DNA of 60,299 nt, from IMG/VR virus record IMGVR_UViG_3300005581_000014, positions 1 to 60,299 of that record; one strand, 5' to 3'. Below are positions 28,701-37,645 of the stretch, in pieces. Position 1 is the stretch's first letter. Every line of letters starts with the position of its first letter. The notes under the pieces were generated by a model. That model worked only from the letters and a program-made list of their open reading frames with translations. It had not been told where the DNA came from and did not search any database. A program made the position numbers and the translations under genes. This DNA comes from a virus.

Positions 28701-29961
28701 ATGACAGCACTGCAGAATTAGAAATTGCAATATCCCGCGCCTTCAGTACTGGAACATATGTAGTGTCTAGTGTTTCTATTCGGTATCCATTGACATATGC
28801 AACAGCGGGCTCAAGACCTACTGCTAAGCGATTACCACCATAAGTAATAGCTTGCGCTGCTGCCACTCCATCTTTTGAAACAATCTGTAATGCAGTATAC
28901 AGCCCGCCATTTGTGCCATCATTGTAGTACTCACGGACATTGAGCTGAAATGCGCGAACTGTGTAATTTCCAGACTCCTCATAAGTACGAGTAGCTAGAG
29001 TATTTGCTAGCTCAGAATATTCTGTGCGCGCTTTACCAATGATTGCTCCGTTGCGAATCGATAGAACATTGATAATATCATCTTCAACGCGTTTAGGCAG
29101 ATCTAGAGATTCAACTGCTAGATCTAATGCAATCTGATAGCGATGTGCACCAGGAGCAGAATCATTTGGAGTGCCTAGAGCATTGTCGACCAATGATGGA
29201 TCTTCTGCAGATGTGACGATATTCTCTGAGATCTTATAGACCACACGTGCTGAAGGATATGAACTATACTTCGAGACAATAATGGAAGAAGCAGGTGTAT
29301 AGACAAAATTGCCATTGATGTAGTACACACCATCGTTTACTGCTACACGAGTTCCATATCCTGTTGCGCTAGCTGCAACAACCTTGAATCTATGAGCGTA
29401 CACAGCCGGGGTGGTGCCGTTGGCGGGGATATACACTGGGGTTTCAACAGTATTTAAGATTGCCCCGGCAGAAAAGACATGGGCGGTTTCATTGGCGGCA
29501 GTATACTTAACATAAGCTGTCAGATAATCTGATGTTGTGCTGGGCAGAAACTCTAGAATTGTGGCAGTAATACCAGTTGGACTTCCAATACCTGTATCGG
29601 TAATAAGCTTAAGAGTTTCGCCTACTGAAGCAGTCAGATATTCGGTAGCACCTGTACCAGTATTTCCCTGTGGATAATTGGTAGTCGGCCCAACTAAATC
29701 TGCAGCTGTATAATTAAATGATGTCTCTAGCTTAATATAAGCATAGGACGTATCCAGCGAGGCCTGACCGCCCATAACTTGAGAACCATTCTGAAATACA
29801 TGGTTACCGAAACGTTCAATCTGAGATTGAATTGCAGTCTGAAGCTGCGTCAGCTCGCGTGCCTGTACTGCATACCCAGGACGAAATAGCACACGAAGAT
29901 AATTCTTCTCTGGATCGAAGTCGTCGTAGTAAGGAGGAACGTTGTAAGTTGTAATTGACAT
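25744..29961 (-). CDS. DUF4815-domain virion structural protein
   Basis: A 1405-residue protein. The N terminus (YNVPPYYDDFDPEKNYLRVL, FRPGYAVQARELTQLQTAIQ, FGNHVFQNGSQVMGG) is the signature of DUF4815, a domain of large baseplate or fibre proteins in T4-like cyanophages. The rest is beta-rich with many Ser/Thr, including RRYTMRDIGRLEQRIANVEY at about 880, a typical late segment. The C terminus (QGQYEWEVIATTASGKTVTS) resembles a fibronectin-like strand. Followed by gp8 upstream and the 638-residue protein downstream, it probably forms the outer baseplate or the fibre base. Confidence 0.75.
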   Translation of the reverse strand: MSITTYNVPPYYDDFDPEKNYLRVLFRPGYAVQARELTQLQTAIQSQIERFGNHVFQNGSQVMGGQASLDTSYAYIKLETSFNYTAADLVGPTTNYPQGNTGTGATEYLTASVGETLKLITDTGIGSPTGITATILEFLPSTTSDYLTAYVKYTAANETAHVFSAGAILNTVETPVYIPANGTTPAVYAHRFKVVAASATGYGTRVAVNDGVYYINGNFVYTPASSIIVSKYSSYPSARVVYKISENIVTSAEDPSLVDNALGTPNDSAPGAHRYQIALDLAVESLDLPKRVEDDIINVLSIRNGAIIGKARTEYSELANTLATRTYEESGNYTVRAFQLNVREYYNDGTNGGLYTALQIVSKDGVAAAQAITYGGNRLAVGLEPAVAYVNGYRIETLDTTYVPVLKARDIAISNSAVLSCELGGYVYIDTLVGIPNITTYSVITLKKADAVSIGTARARGLQYVSGTRYKLYLFDINIPATSYNYTFADVRTLVDSNLPVPFSAAISDISTGISDAVLYNTSTSSLLYKLPSTATKTLRDLNNSVDLVYNVRRKFDSITASSGIVQLDTGSSNKVFTSNNAADFICVNNTSNGAVATPMTITSAGLQTISLTFAGSASNSFTIIAPVTHSNISEKSKTLTVNSQITLSTPNTTLGNYDVLGKTDVLRIKGIYMSANRNTVPDIANDPDISGRYELDNGQRENFYDLARIRLKPGSSAPTGQITVVFDYFAHGAGDYFSVNSYDSTLYSLIPSFDSIKGKIELRDALDFRPTKDTTGTAFTGTGGNTSHTIVPGSLIITDIQYYLPRTDKIYVNKTGTFGVQYGISDAKPAAPSNPTDSMVLYALSLGAYTFGKSDLTATAVDNRRYTMRDIGRLEQRIANVEYYTSLSLLEKETASKQIMDGTNQRYKNGFVVDSFVGHGIGAISHPDYHCSVDIDKGILRPEFYQDNTALVVNLTDSGTSRVRKTGPLITLDYTEVPAITQPYASGSEIVNPHAIWGWRGEIRLSPPGDDWKETQIAPALAANADPQLSWFSDISENSSNKVIYNAWTGNWYGSPPVSGTTAGGTELQVNSISSLTAQQSGSSTLSGTAYLNSGTYNFTTTQTYSDLIVSTSLVSYIRSRKVYFSVSGLKPNSRLYAFFDGIQIADYINSTDTFVDYTTAADNTNYLDYTVHPSPSGASTLTTDASGNIAGSFIIPNNSTLKFLTGSRVFRLIDNVTNNINAAYTYADITYTASGILETHQTSVANNTVVSTVPAIVRPVAQIVQPQYSRPAEPSVLMYTPGAELNYSGFLAQRARGPATGYLGSPIDLKIGLNDGMQYSYNEADKITSVIVRGRSGATSSSEGNWVPVATNLQPPERGEAVYTVSYTGPVGLQGQYEWEVIATTASGKTVTSNLIQNLVNPP

Positions 29962-29969
29962 GGGTTTTC

Positions 29970-31415
29970 TTAGAATTCAATGACCAAACGAATATCTTCA
30001 ATCTGCGATATTGCTCGAGTAATCGGCGCGCGGTTTTCAATAAACATAATATCACCAGAACACGGCTTAACTTCAGGATTACCTAAGCCACCAGAAGCAA
30101 TTGTAGCGCTTTGATCGCCGAATGAGGTAATTGCCTCGCCGCTAGAAAATGTGCCATATCCAGTCTTATCATTCTGATGGTAACGGATAATATGAGTTGT
30201 ATCTTCTAGGGCATATGAATCCACAAATGCACACGCAGTGCTTGAACTGCCAGTGATATAATCGCCAGATGCAAGTGTACCACCGCTGGGGGCGGCGGTC
30301 AATCTCATTGTTTTTAGTGCGGATAGTGTGGCTGTGTTTGAGATAACAGCTGTATTAAAGTTAAGTGGATTCTTAACAAGCGCAATCTGACGGAAATTAG
30401 CACCGGTGATAAAGTCGGCGCCTGCTCCTTCTGCTCCTGTCAATGTCACATTTGTTTCTACATAGAATCCGCCAAGCTCCCGCGTCTGATCAGTTCCATG
30501 CCCATTCTTAGGTGAAAGAATTGCACGAGCGGTCGCCGTAACACCGGCCACGGGGCTTGCAATCGTAACATATGCACTAGTATATCCAATTCCACAATTG
30601 TTTCTATATGTTTGTGGGCCGTTGCCGGTGGCATCCATCATAGCACTTTCTCCCGTCACATTTATGGCAGTAATTATACCATTAACAACAACTGCTGTTG
30701 CTGCAGCGCCACTGCCATTTCCAGATATAGTAACAGTAGGTGGATTCTGCGTACTATATCCACTTCCTCCGTTAGTTACTACATAACGGTAAATCTTTCC
30801 AGAAGTATCAGTAGCACAACTTGTCTGATAAGCATATTGTGTTGCTTCATCAGCACTCAACGAGCTGGCGTCAACGCCGGGCAGAAGAGTGATTGTCTTA
30901 ACCGGCATATAATTGACTGTCATGAACTTCGTGACATTCGGTGTGGAAATCTTACCCATATACTTCCAGATATATCCGTCCGGGGTACTAAATGCGTGCG
31001 GAGATGCCGTAATGGCCGGTGCATTAGTAGAAGTAATAAGAGGGTCGAGTGGCGCTTTTAGACACTTAAAAAGATCGTAGTTCTCATTCAGCACATAAAA
31101 CCTTTTAGTAAAAATTGCTGCATCAAAATCATCCCAGCCAACATACCTAGTACCGCTAACCCAGTTATAGCGAGGAACTACATTGATTGCATCAGATGCT
31201 CCAAGCTTCTTCAGCGCAATTGCGTTCTGCCACATATCATTCTCCTCAAGCTGAACATCCAGTGGAGTAGGAGCAGGGCTATCTTGGCTAGTATCTTTAT
31301 TGGCTGACCACGCATCTGACTTGCCCAGCATAATATACACGCTGTCATTGGCTATGGATTTGATGAATGTGTTAGCATTCTCCAGGCGAAACTTGGTTGT
31401 GATTGTAGCTGCCAT
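29970..31415 (-). CDS. 8: Baseplate wedge protein gp8
   Basis: The N-terminal half aligns by eye with T4 gp8: ITTKFRLENANTFIKSIAND, VYIMLGKSDAW, a P-x-D spacer, ENDMWQNAIALKKLGA, and INVVPRYNW (T4 has AVIPRRDW). DGYIWKYMGKI matches T4 GDGYVWEYLFEI. At 481 residues it is longer than T4 gp8 (334). The extra length includes a GSGY-type beta repeat (about 215-330: VTNGGSGYSTQNPPTVTISG). gp8 dimers bind gp7/gp10 in the T4 wedge. It starts 15 bases after the gp7-like gene. Confidence 0.78.
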   Translation of the reverse strand: MAATITTKFRLENANTFIKSIANDSVYIMLGKSDAWSANKDTSQDSPAPTPLDVQLEENDMWQNAIALKKLGASDAINVVPRYNWVSGTRYVGWDDFDAAIFTKRFYVLNENYDLFKCLKAPLDPLITSTNAPAITASPHAFSTPDGYIWKYMGKISTPNVTKFMTVNYMPVKTITLLPGVDASSLSADEATQYAYQTSCATDTSGKIYRYVVTNGGSGYSTQNPPTVTISGNGSGAAATAVVVNGIITAINVTGESAMMDATGNGPQTYRNNCGIGYTSAYVTIASPVAGVTATARAILSPKNGHGTDQTRELGGFYVETNVTLTGAEGAGADFITGANFRQIALVKNPLNFNTAVISNTATLSALKTMRLTAAPSGGTLASGDYITGSSSTACAFVDSYALEDTTHIIRYHQNDKTGYGTFSSGEAITSFGDQSATIASGGLGNPEVKPCSGDIMFIENRAPITRAISQIEDIRLVIEF

Positions 31416-31430
31416 ATATCTGTATGTGTG

Positions 31431-33248
31431 TTAGGAAGAAATGAGTTCGACTCCCAGAGTTGTAGTAGAATTATTATCCGAGTATACGATAGTGTTATTT
31501 ATCATATAGTTAATGGTATAATTTCCATGAGGATACCGCGGATTTGAACCGCCATTGTCATCTGCCTGCTGTATCGTCAGATGAGACCAAAGATTCATCG
31601 GCCATCCGTTATGAAAGTGCATAAGCTCGCTTGTATCGATAGCACTCGAAATCTGTGAAGTTATCTTAACGCGTGGGTTTTCGATCCCACTATCTAGATA
31701 TAGTGGAATAGACGGTGCAAGGCTATTGATTATATCCTGAAATATGTAAACCTGAGCCAATTGCGTGCTATCTACAAACCCAGGAGAAAAGTCTGGCATC
31801 TTAGCCTTATCTTTCAGAAACTCAAGGAATATGAGAATCTGCCCAAAGAATTTGAATCCTGCAGGATGTACTAGCTTGTTAAAGCTATCCTGCCATAGAT
31901 CTACATTGTTTCCAGTACGAATAACATACGAGAACTTCTGATAGAACAATGAATCCTGCAGTTTACTAGTATCTGAGAGAAATCCTTTATTATCAATATA
32001 AACGCCAGATTGATCACCGATTAAAGTGCCTGGAAAAGTAGTTTCAGATGTATAATTTGCTCCAGGATATACTAGATTGTATGATCGAATCTCGCCATCA
32101 GTAATGTTTGGAATTACGCGTGCTGGCTCCCAATTACTGGGAGCGTCATACATCGGAATAGTTACTTTGGCGCCAGCATAATATCCAGGCACAACATTGT
32201 TGTATCCAGACCCAAAATTAACAGGTGCAATACTCGTGATACTATCGCCAATATATGCATTTAGATTTGCTCCGCTCCCACCGCCACCAGTAACGGTAAT
32301 AGCGGCTGTATCGTAATCCGCTCCAAAATTAGTAATATTTACTCTAGTAATTACTCCAATAGTATCAGGTATAACTGATAATACCGCATCAACCACGCCT
32401 GCACCACTAACATGAGATGCACAAGTGATACTTGCAGTTGCAGATGTATATCCAGATCCTTGATTAGTAATTTCAATATATGCAATTCCGCCATCCTGCC
32501 TTAAATGTACTTCGGCTGTCGCGCCCGTACCATTACCGACAATTGCCACTGTAGCAGGATATGCATAATGAGATCCGCCTGTTGTCACCTCTATACGGTT
32601 TATTTGGCCATTGCTAATTGTCGCAGTAGCTGTAGCAGTTACCGAAGAGTCTCCAGTAACTGTCAGCGTGGGCGCAGATATGTATCCAGATCCGCCATTG
32701 ACGATTGCAATTCGATACAGCGCGCCGCGCGTCATTATTGCTCGAGCTCTAGCACCTTTTCCGGCGCCTTCAATAATTACTTCAGGAGCAGTAGCATATA
32801 TTGAGCGGTTAGCGGTTGCATCCCATACTCCATCGCTAGCAATGAGCATATCATTGCGTGGATAATATACCTCTGCGGAATCATTGAATATAATTCGGAA
32901 AAATAGCTCAATTGATTCTGGCGATCCGCGAGTGGTGTAGTACCGAACAATATTCTTATAAAGATTCACTCGGTTTGCAATAGTTGTCCGAGGAATCGAT
33001 ACCGCGATTTCTTGCTGAAGCTTATCCAAGAAGATTGAATCTGCTTGATCTATGTCTCGAGCAGGGCTAATAGAATTGAGCGCATAACTTGCCTCACCGC
33101 TTTTATTGATAAAAGTGTAGTAATCTTGTAGCAGCTCAATTAAATTGGCAGATTTATCTCTCAGCCCCTCGGGTAGTAATTGCTCAACACGAGCTACTTC
33201 TCTAGTTTTCTTGCGCGTGCTAGCGAGTAACTCTATTGAGTTCGGCAT
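31431..33248 (-). CDS. Baseplate wedge-region protein (gp7 position)
   Basis: A 605-residue protein. Residues 1-140 are helical, with IELLQDYYTFINKSGE, IPRTTIANRVNLYKNIVRYY and TRGSPESIELFFRIIFND, a domain seen in baseplate proteins of many myophages. Residues about 160-420 are tandem beta repeats around GSGYISAPTLTVTGD and GSGYTSATASITC. Residues about 430-500 are helical again (KLVHPAGFKFFGQILIFLEF). It lies between gp6 and gp8, the place of T4 gp7. I do not see convincing sequence similarity to T4 gp7 itself, so the name is positional. Confidence 0.6.
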   Translation of the reverse strand: MPNSIELLASTRKKTREVARVEQLLPEGLRDKSANLIELLQDYYTFINKSGEASYALNSISPARDIDQADSIFLDKLQQEIAVSIPRTTIANRVNLYKNIVRYYTTRGSPESIELFFRIIFNDSAEVYYPRNDMLIASDGVWDATANRSIYATAPEVIIEGAGKGARARAIMTRGALYRIAIVNGGSGYISAPTLTVTGDSSVTATATATISNGQINRIEVTTGGSHYAYPATVAIVGNGTGATAEVHLRQDGGIAYIEITNQGSGYTSATASITCASHVSGAGVVDAVLSVIPDTIGVITRVNITNFGADYDTAAITVTGGGGSGANLNAYIGDSITSIAPVNFGSGYNNVVPGYYAGAKVTIPMYDAPSNWEPARVIPNITDGEIRSYNLVYPGANYTSETTFPGTLIGDQSGVYIDNKGFLSDTSKLQDSLFYQKFSYVIRTGNNVDLWQDSFNKLVHPAGFKFFGQILIFLEFLKDKAKMPDFSPGFVDSTQLAQVYIFQDIINSLAPSIPLYLDSGIENPRVKITSQISSAIDTSELMHFHNGWPMNLWSHLTIQQADDNGGSNPRYPHGNYTINYMINNTIVYSDNNSTTTLGVELISS

Positions 33249-33263
33249 ATGATGATAAGAAAA

Positions 33264-35120
33264 TTATGATCCTGCGCGGTGACGCGAAGGAGTGGTATAT
33301 GTAATTCCGCCAGAAGATCCGCCAACAGCGATACTATCAACCTCTCCAGTAATTGAGACAAAGTTAAAATCAATATCTAGAAGCTGATTTCTCTTCGGTG
33401 CGAGATCATGCGAATTCGGAGTTACAGTAATACGAATACGAGCAGTAGTATCTGGCTGAACTCCATTGATAACTACTCGGCCATCAGCAGTATAAATTGT
33501 GCCCACCGCGCGAACTGCAGTTTTGACGCCGCCGATATACTTATATAAGAATACTGTGCGGTTGACTGATCCGACAATGGGAATATCTCCAATTTCATGG
33601 TCAACCGCCGCAATCTGAAAGATACTAGAGCTCAATACTGGGCTGCTTGAGGATGTCTGATAGATCGGTGAGGAGAACAAAAGATCAAAGTAATTTATTC
33701 CACTAGCGCGCGGAATTGCATACTTGTGCATATAAACGCGCAAATCTGAGTTCAATATAGATCGATCAGTCTGATCAATATTCTTGAGCAGATTTGAGTA
33801 ACGAAACACGCCGTCGAACCTCTTTAGATTATCATCAGCATAGGTCTGAATAGTTGCTCGCACTTTCCTCTGTAACTCAAATTTGAGTTCATCTGTCAAA
33901 TTTGGATTATACTTAAAGAATACATCAAGCTCAAGATAGGTGTATTCTGGATCGACGATATACGGGCGAATTGATACTACATTCTTTCCTGCTAGAATAG
34001 TATTCAGAATCACTTGTTTATCTTCAGCAGTTAGTAAAAGGTTGGTGTTAGATTTTTTAATAGAGATAAACACTTTTCCAAAGTCAGGTTCAACCGCATT
34101 CTCGCCGCCCCAGACAGAGATCGAATCAATTCCACTGAATTCTTTTGAAATGATCGCCTTATAGTCATCAGCAGTTACTGCGCGATTCTGCGATGCAAAA
34201 GTAAGTGGTGCATTATAGCGAATAGATTCAATAGACTCACGTGCTGATCCACCGCTAGCGATGGTGGCAGTAGTAGCATTAAGCTCAAGCGAGTTAACTC
34301 GATCTACAGCAGTGAATACACTTGCGCCGTTTGCAAACTCGCCATTACCATAGACATACTCTAATTCAACAATGCTATTCGACGTAGGCTTCTTTCCTAT
34401 GTAGTTATCACCGAAGTATACCTCAAATTTGCCTGAAGAATTTTCTTGAGTAAAGTAAATGGCTGATGTAGATGTAACTGCAGTCAGTGTGTAGAATTTG
34501 CTATATGTGATATAATCAGTAGAGGTCTCAGTTGGCTTCACGCGCACTCGTAGAGTAGATATGTCCACATTTTCCTCAGGAATAATAAATTTCTGATTTT
34601 CAATTGATGTATCTACGCGATAGATCATTCTCTTTAATACACCTTGCTTGATATGAAGCTGATTTAGGTGCTCAGCATCGAACAGATAATGTGTGCCGCC
34701 GCTCAGACTAGCTTCAGCCGAGGAAATAGTCACAAATGGATATAGTATATTATCGATTTGTGTATTAAATCGAGTTCCGCGAGGAATGTTAAGTGTGCTC
34801 GGTGGGCTGATAGCAGGTGCAGTAACGGTAATATCAAGTACTGCAGTAGGTGCATTGACAGACTTGGGCGTATATCCTATCAGCTTAGCATGAGACACTA
34901 CATTACCGCGAATCTGCGCTGAATCCAAGAATGTCTCATTTAGCGAGAAATGCGCCACCATTGCATTGTAGTGCGTATTGTATGCTAGAATATCTACCAC
35001 AGTCGATAGGCCCGCGCCGTCAAAGTCCCAATCGCTATACTTAGTTTGAGAACGAAAGTGAGCTTTGATCGATGCTTTGATCTTATCAAAGTCGAGTTCA
35101 GTAACATTGAATTGTGCCAT
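33264..35120 (-). CDS. 6: Baseplate wedge protein gp6
   Basis: A 618-residue gp6 homologue, close to T4 gp6 in length (660). It contains the baseplate J-like signature: FNVTELDFDKIKASIKAHFR, YSDWDFDGAGLSTVVDILAY, NTHYNAMVAHFSLNETFLDS and AQIRGNVVSHAKLIGYTPKS. A later region has SIWGGENAxEPDFGKVFISI-type sequence (about 335). gp6 forms the dimeric inner ring of the baseplate that drives sheath contraction. It follows gp25 by 19 bases in transcription order. Confidence 0.92.
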   Translation of the reverse strand: MAQFNVTELDFDKIKASIKAHFRSQTKYSDWDFDGAGLSTVVDILAYNTHYNAMVAHFSLNETFLDSAQIRGNVVSHAKLIGYTPKSVNAPTAVLDITVTAPAISPPSTLNIPRGTRFNTQIDNILYPFVTISSAEASLSGGTHYLFDAEHLNQLHIKQGVLKRMIYRVDTSIENQKFIIPEENVDISTLRVRVKPTETSTDYITYSKFYTLTAVTSTSAIYFTQENSSGKFEVYFGDNYIGKKPTSNSIVELEYVYGNGEFANGASVFTAVDRVNSLELNATTATIASGGSARESIESIRYNAPLTFASQNRAVTADDYKAIISKEFSGIDSISVWGGENAVEPDFGKVFISIKKSNTNLLLTAEDKQVILNTILAGKNVVSIRPYIVDPEYTYLELDVFFKYNPNLTDELKFELQRKVRATIQTYADDNLKRFDGVFRYSNLLKNIDQTDRSILNSDLRVYMHKYAIPRASGINYFDLLFSSPIYQTSSSSPVLSSSIFQIAAVDHEIGDIPIVGSVNRTVFLYKYIGGVKTAVRAVGTIYTADGRVVINGVQPDTTARIRITVTPNSHDLAPKRNQLLDIDFNFVSITGEVDSIAVGGSSGGITYTTPSRHRAGS

Positions 35121-35139
35121 TGGGTGAGTATTTCTAAAA

Positions 35140-35580
35140 TTACCTGATCCGCTCTAGTCTGACAATCATATCTGCACTCTGATTTTGAGCAATTACTCGG
35201 AATGCCAGTGAGACGTTGTATTGACTGCTGCTATCATTGAAGTCAACTCTGATTCTGACCTGATCTATTCTGGGCTCAAATTTAGTAATGGCAAATCTAA
35301 TGTCCTCATGGATTGCAAAGATCGTGAACTGATCTGCTGGCTCAAAAAGCAGTGCGCGCAGGTTAGCGCCCAGATAAGGCTGAAACGGCCTATCTCCATG
35401 ATTTGTCAGCAGTATATTTCGCACAGATGTCTTAACTGCATCTAGATCTGTCAGCGGTACAATGTCTTTCTTGCTAGTACGCACCAGGCTAAGATCCAGA
35501 TCAGAGTACTGCTGTCGTCTAGAAACTATTAAGGCCTGTTTTTCATAGACATTTTTATCTGAAAGAAGGCCGGTGCTCAT
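35140..35580 (-). CDS. 25: Baseplate wedge protein gp25
   Basis: A 146-residue gp25 homologue. It has the family's TNHGDRPFQPYLGANLRALL segment and the FEPRIDQVRI (EPR) motif. gp25 nucleates sheath polymerisation on the baseplate and is conserved in contractile injection systems (TssE). It has a perfect late promoter 15 bases before the ATG, so the gp25-gp6-gp7-like-gp8-DUF4815 block can be transcribed from here. Confidence 0.93.
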   Translation of the reverse strand: MSTGLLSDKNVYEKQALIVSRRQQYSDLDLSLVRTSKKDIVPLTDLDAVKTSVRNILLTNHGDRPFQPYLGANLRALLFEPADQFTIFAIHEDIRFAITKFEPRIDQVRIRVDFNDSSSQYNVSLAFRVIAQNQSADMIVRLERIR

Positions 35581-35595
35581 CTGTTAGGTAATGAC

Positions 35596-35603
35596 TATTT
35601 ATA
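35596..35603 (-). promoter_or_regulatory. T4-type late promoter for gp25 and the wedge block
   Basis: A perfect minus-strand TATAAATA, 15 bases upstream of the gp25 ATG and just inside the gap after the TIG-protein stop. Confidence 0.8.
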
Positions 35604-35608
35604 TTGTT

Positions 35609-36517
35609 TTAGCTACGGCCGGTGTATGCGAAGGCCTGATCTAGCGTAGCGCTTTGGCCATCGGTATTAGTAACAGTGATTGCGTATGGAAAGCCTGTGA
35701 CCAGTCCCGGTACAGTACATTGAATACGGCCGTTAATGATCTCAATATTGCCACACTCGACATCGCCCATCGTAACTGTAACACCTTCGAGAAATCCAGA
35801 GCCAGTGATAATGATTGGCGTCTGATATCTCCCAAAACTGGGGGCAATACCATCTTCATCAATAGTCGGTGCAGGATTTTCCAATATAATATCCGTGGGT
35901 GATACAAATGTGGGTATAGCGGGTACATCCGGAACAACTGCTGGCTGATATTTGTCAAGCATCTTTGACATAAACGGAAGTGTACCGCCGTATTGATTTG
36001 CTAAGGCTGGCAGACCATCTATATTCACGCCCAATCCAGATGCAATCACTGAGAGAGGAGGCACTCCATTTTTAAGCTTAGTTGCAATGTCTAGCAGCTG
36101 CGATAACGACGAGTTTCCGGAATATAGCTTCTGATATGCTTTACTTTGCATATCAATCTTTAGCTGATTGATAATGGAAGACGCAGAAATTGAGCAACGC
36201 AGATTAGCAAGTTTATCCTGAATAGCTTTAAGCACCTCTGCAAATGCTTTAATCATTATAACCATTTGACGAATAGCAGCCAGATACGGCCCAAGGTACT
36301 GTGTAGCCAAATTCTTGAGGTACTTGATGATCTTTGCCAGGCTTGTGGGTGGAAGAACCATGCCCACGAGCTTGGCAATCTGCTCAAGAATATCCTCGAT
36401 GAGTTCCATAAACATCTCTTTTAGCCAGGCAATCAGCTTATTTAGAGATTTGCAATCTGGAATTGCTTCGATCTGCTCTTTAAGGTTTTTAAGCCATTGA
36501 GTGTTTATATCAGCCAT
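35609..36517 (-). CDS. Putative baseplate protein with C-terminal IPT/TIG domain
   Basis: A 302-residue protein between gp5 and gp25. Residues 1-150 are strongly helical (LKEMFMELIEDILEQIAKLV, VMIKAFAEVLKAIQDKLANL). Residues about 220-302 form one immunoglobulin-like TIG domain: PSFGRYQTPIIITGSGF, EGVTVTMGD, and VTNTDGQSATLDQAFAYTG. A virion role near the hub is likely from position and from TIG domains in phage tail proteins. No T4 counterpart recognised. Confidence 0.6.
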   Translation of the reverse strand: MADINTQWLKNLKEQIEAIPDCKSLNKLIAWLKEMFMELIEDILEQIAKLVGMVLPPTSLAKIIKYLKNLATQYLGPYLAAIRQMVIMIKAFAEVLKAIQDKLANLRCSISASSIINQLKIDMQSKAYQKLYSGNSSLSQLLDIATKLKNGVPPLSVIASGLGVNIDGLPALANQYGGTLPFMSKMLDKYQPAVVPDVPAIPTFVSPTDIILENPAPTIDEDGIAPSFGRYQTPIIITGSGFLEGVTVTMGDVECGNIEIINGRIQCTVPGLVTGFPYAITVTNTDGQSATLDQAFAYTGRS

Positions 36518-36535
36518 AATTTAGTTGGTCGATGG

Positions 36536-37645
36536 TTAAGGTGAGATATTAGTAACAATGCCTTTGACCACAGTAATGTTCTTTCCATCAGTTGTAGTAA
36601 AATTAGAATTCGGAGCAATATCGCACGCAAAGTTCCCAAAAGCATCAATCTGAGGATGAACGAATGAAATGCCAGATAAACCTTCTAAATCAGATATTTT
36701 TGATTTTAGAGCAAGGGTGATAGTGCTATCAACTGCAGTCACTGATTGCTTGCTGTCCATCTGATCAAATTTAGCAACACTGGAGAATCGGCTACCCTTG
36801 ATTTTCTCAAACTTATCGCCATCGACCTCCAGAATGTAATTGCCCTTCACATAGGTGCGTAGGTTACCTTCCACAGTTAGGTTACATTCACCCTTAATAT
36901 AGACGTTATTGTCCTTGATAAGCACCTCGTAGTTATCGCCTGTCACTACAGTTGTTTTATCGCCCGCTGCATCGACCTCAACATAAGTGCCAGTTCTGTG
37001 CATATCCAGAGTACGCTCAGATCCGGGAGTGTCATCGACCTCACGCACATGGCCAGATTCTGATCTGAATACTTGATTCTTGGGATATTGCGGAGCTACT
37101 ATATCATAGCGGCTCTTCATATCCCAGGCCTGCTCGGGCGATGCAGTTGCAGATCCAGCGCTCATTGCTGGAACAGATGCAAGTTTGATACCATTTTCTG
37201 TTAGTGATTCTCTCTTGATTAGCGATTCTGCACTTCCATAATTTGCTGTTGCCTCTCTGGGAGTATCGATTCCTTCTCTGGCGGGATACTTACCAGATGG
37301 ATCGCTGAATCCCTTACTCTTATCTGCCGGTGACGAGTATGATGGAATAGTGCCTAGCACAATTGGATCTTGTGCAGAACGACCATCGCGAAAGAATCCA
37401 ATCACCCATGATCCAGGCAGAATACCAGTAGCTGACTGGCCGATACCAGACATAGATGCTGACTGAATCGAAGTCATGACAATAGACCATGGCAACGAAT
37501 CTGTGGGAATCTCGTTCCTGTCCTCAGTATGATAACCGATACACCGGACGCGTACTCGTCCCATTTGCATGGGATCTTTTACGTCCTCTACTACACCGGT
37601 AAACCATGCGAAGTTCTGACTGATTAAATCATCTACTGTATTCAT
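36536..37645 (-). CDS. 5: Baseplate hub/central spike protein gp5 (no lysozyme domain)
   Basis: A 369-residue gp5/VgrG-type spike. Residues about 12-105 are the OB-fold (FTGVVEDVKDPMQMGRVRVR, LPWSIVMTSIQSASMSGIGQ, GSWVIGFFRDGRSAQDPIVL). Residues about 190-310 are short strand repeats of the spike beta-helix (GDNYEVLIKDNNVYIKGECN, LTVEGNLRTYVKGNYILEVD). T4 gp5 (575 aa) carries a lysozyme between these parts; here the linker is too short and has no lysozyme motif. The start overlaps the gp27-like stop by one base (TAATG). Confidence 0.82.
   Translation of the reverse strand: MNTVDDLISQNFAWFTGVVEDVKDPMQMGRVRVRCIGYHTEDRNEIPTDSLPWSIVMTSIQSASMSGIGQSATGILPGSWVIGFFRDGRSAQDPIVLGTIPSYSSPADKSKGFSDPSGKYPAREGIDTPREATANYGSAESLIKRESLTENGIKLASVPAMSAGSATASPEQAWDMKSRYDIVAPQYPKNQVFRSESGHVREVDDTPGSERTLDMHRTGTYVEVDAAGDKTTVVTGDNYEVLIKDNNVYIKGECNLTVEGNLRTYVKGNYILEVDGDKFEKIKGSRFSSVAKFDQMDSKQSVTAVDSTITLALKSKISDLEGLSGISFVHPQIDAFGNFACDIAPNSNFTTTDGKNITVVKGIVTNISP

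Noticed and set aside
31535-31560. tRNA T-arm-like GCGGATTTGAACCGCC
   Set aside because: It forms a partial T-stem but encodes Gly-Gly-Ser-Asn-Pro-Arg in the gp7-position gene and has no matching acceptor stem.
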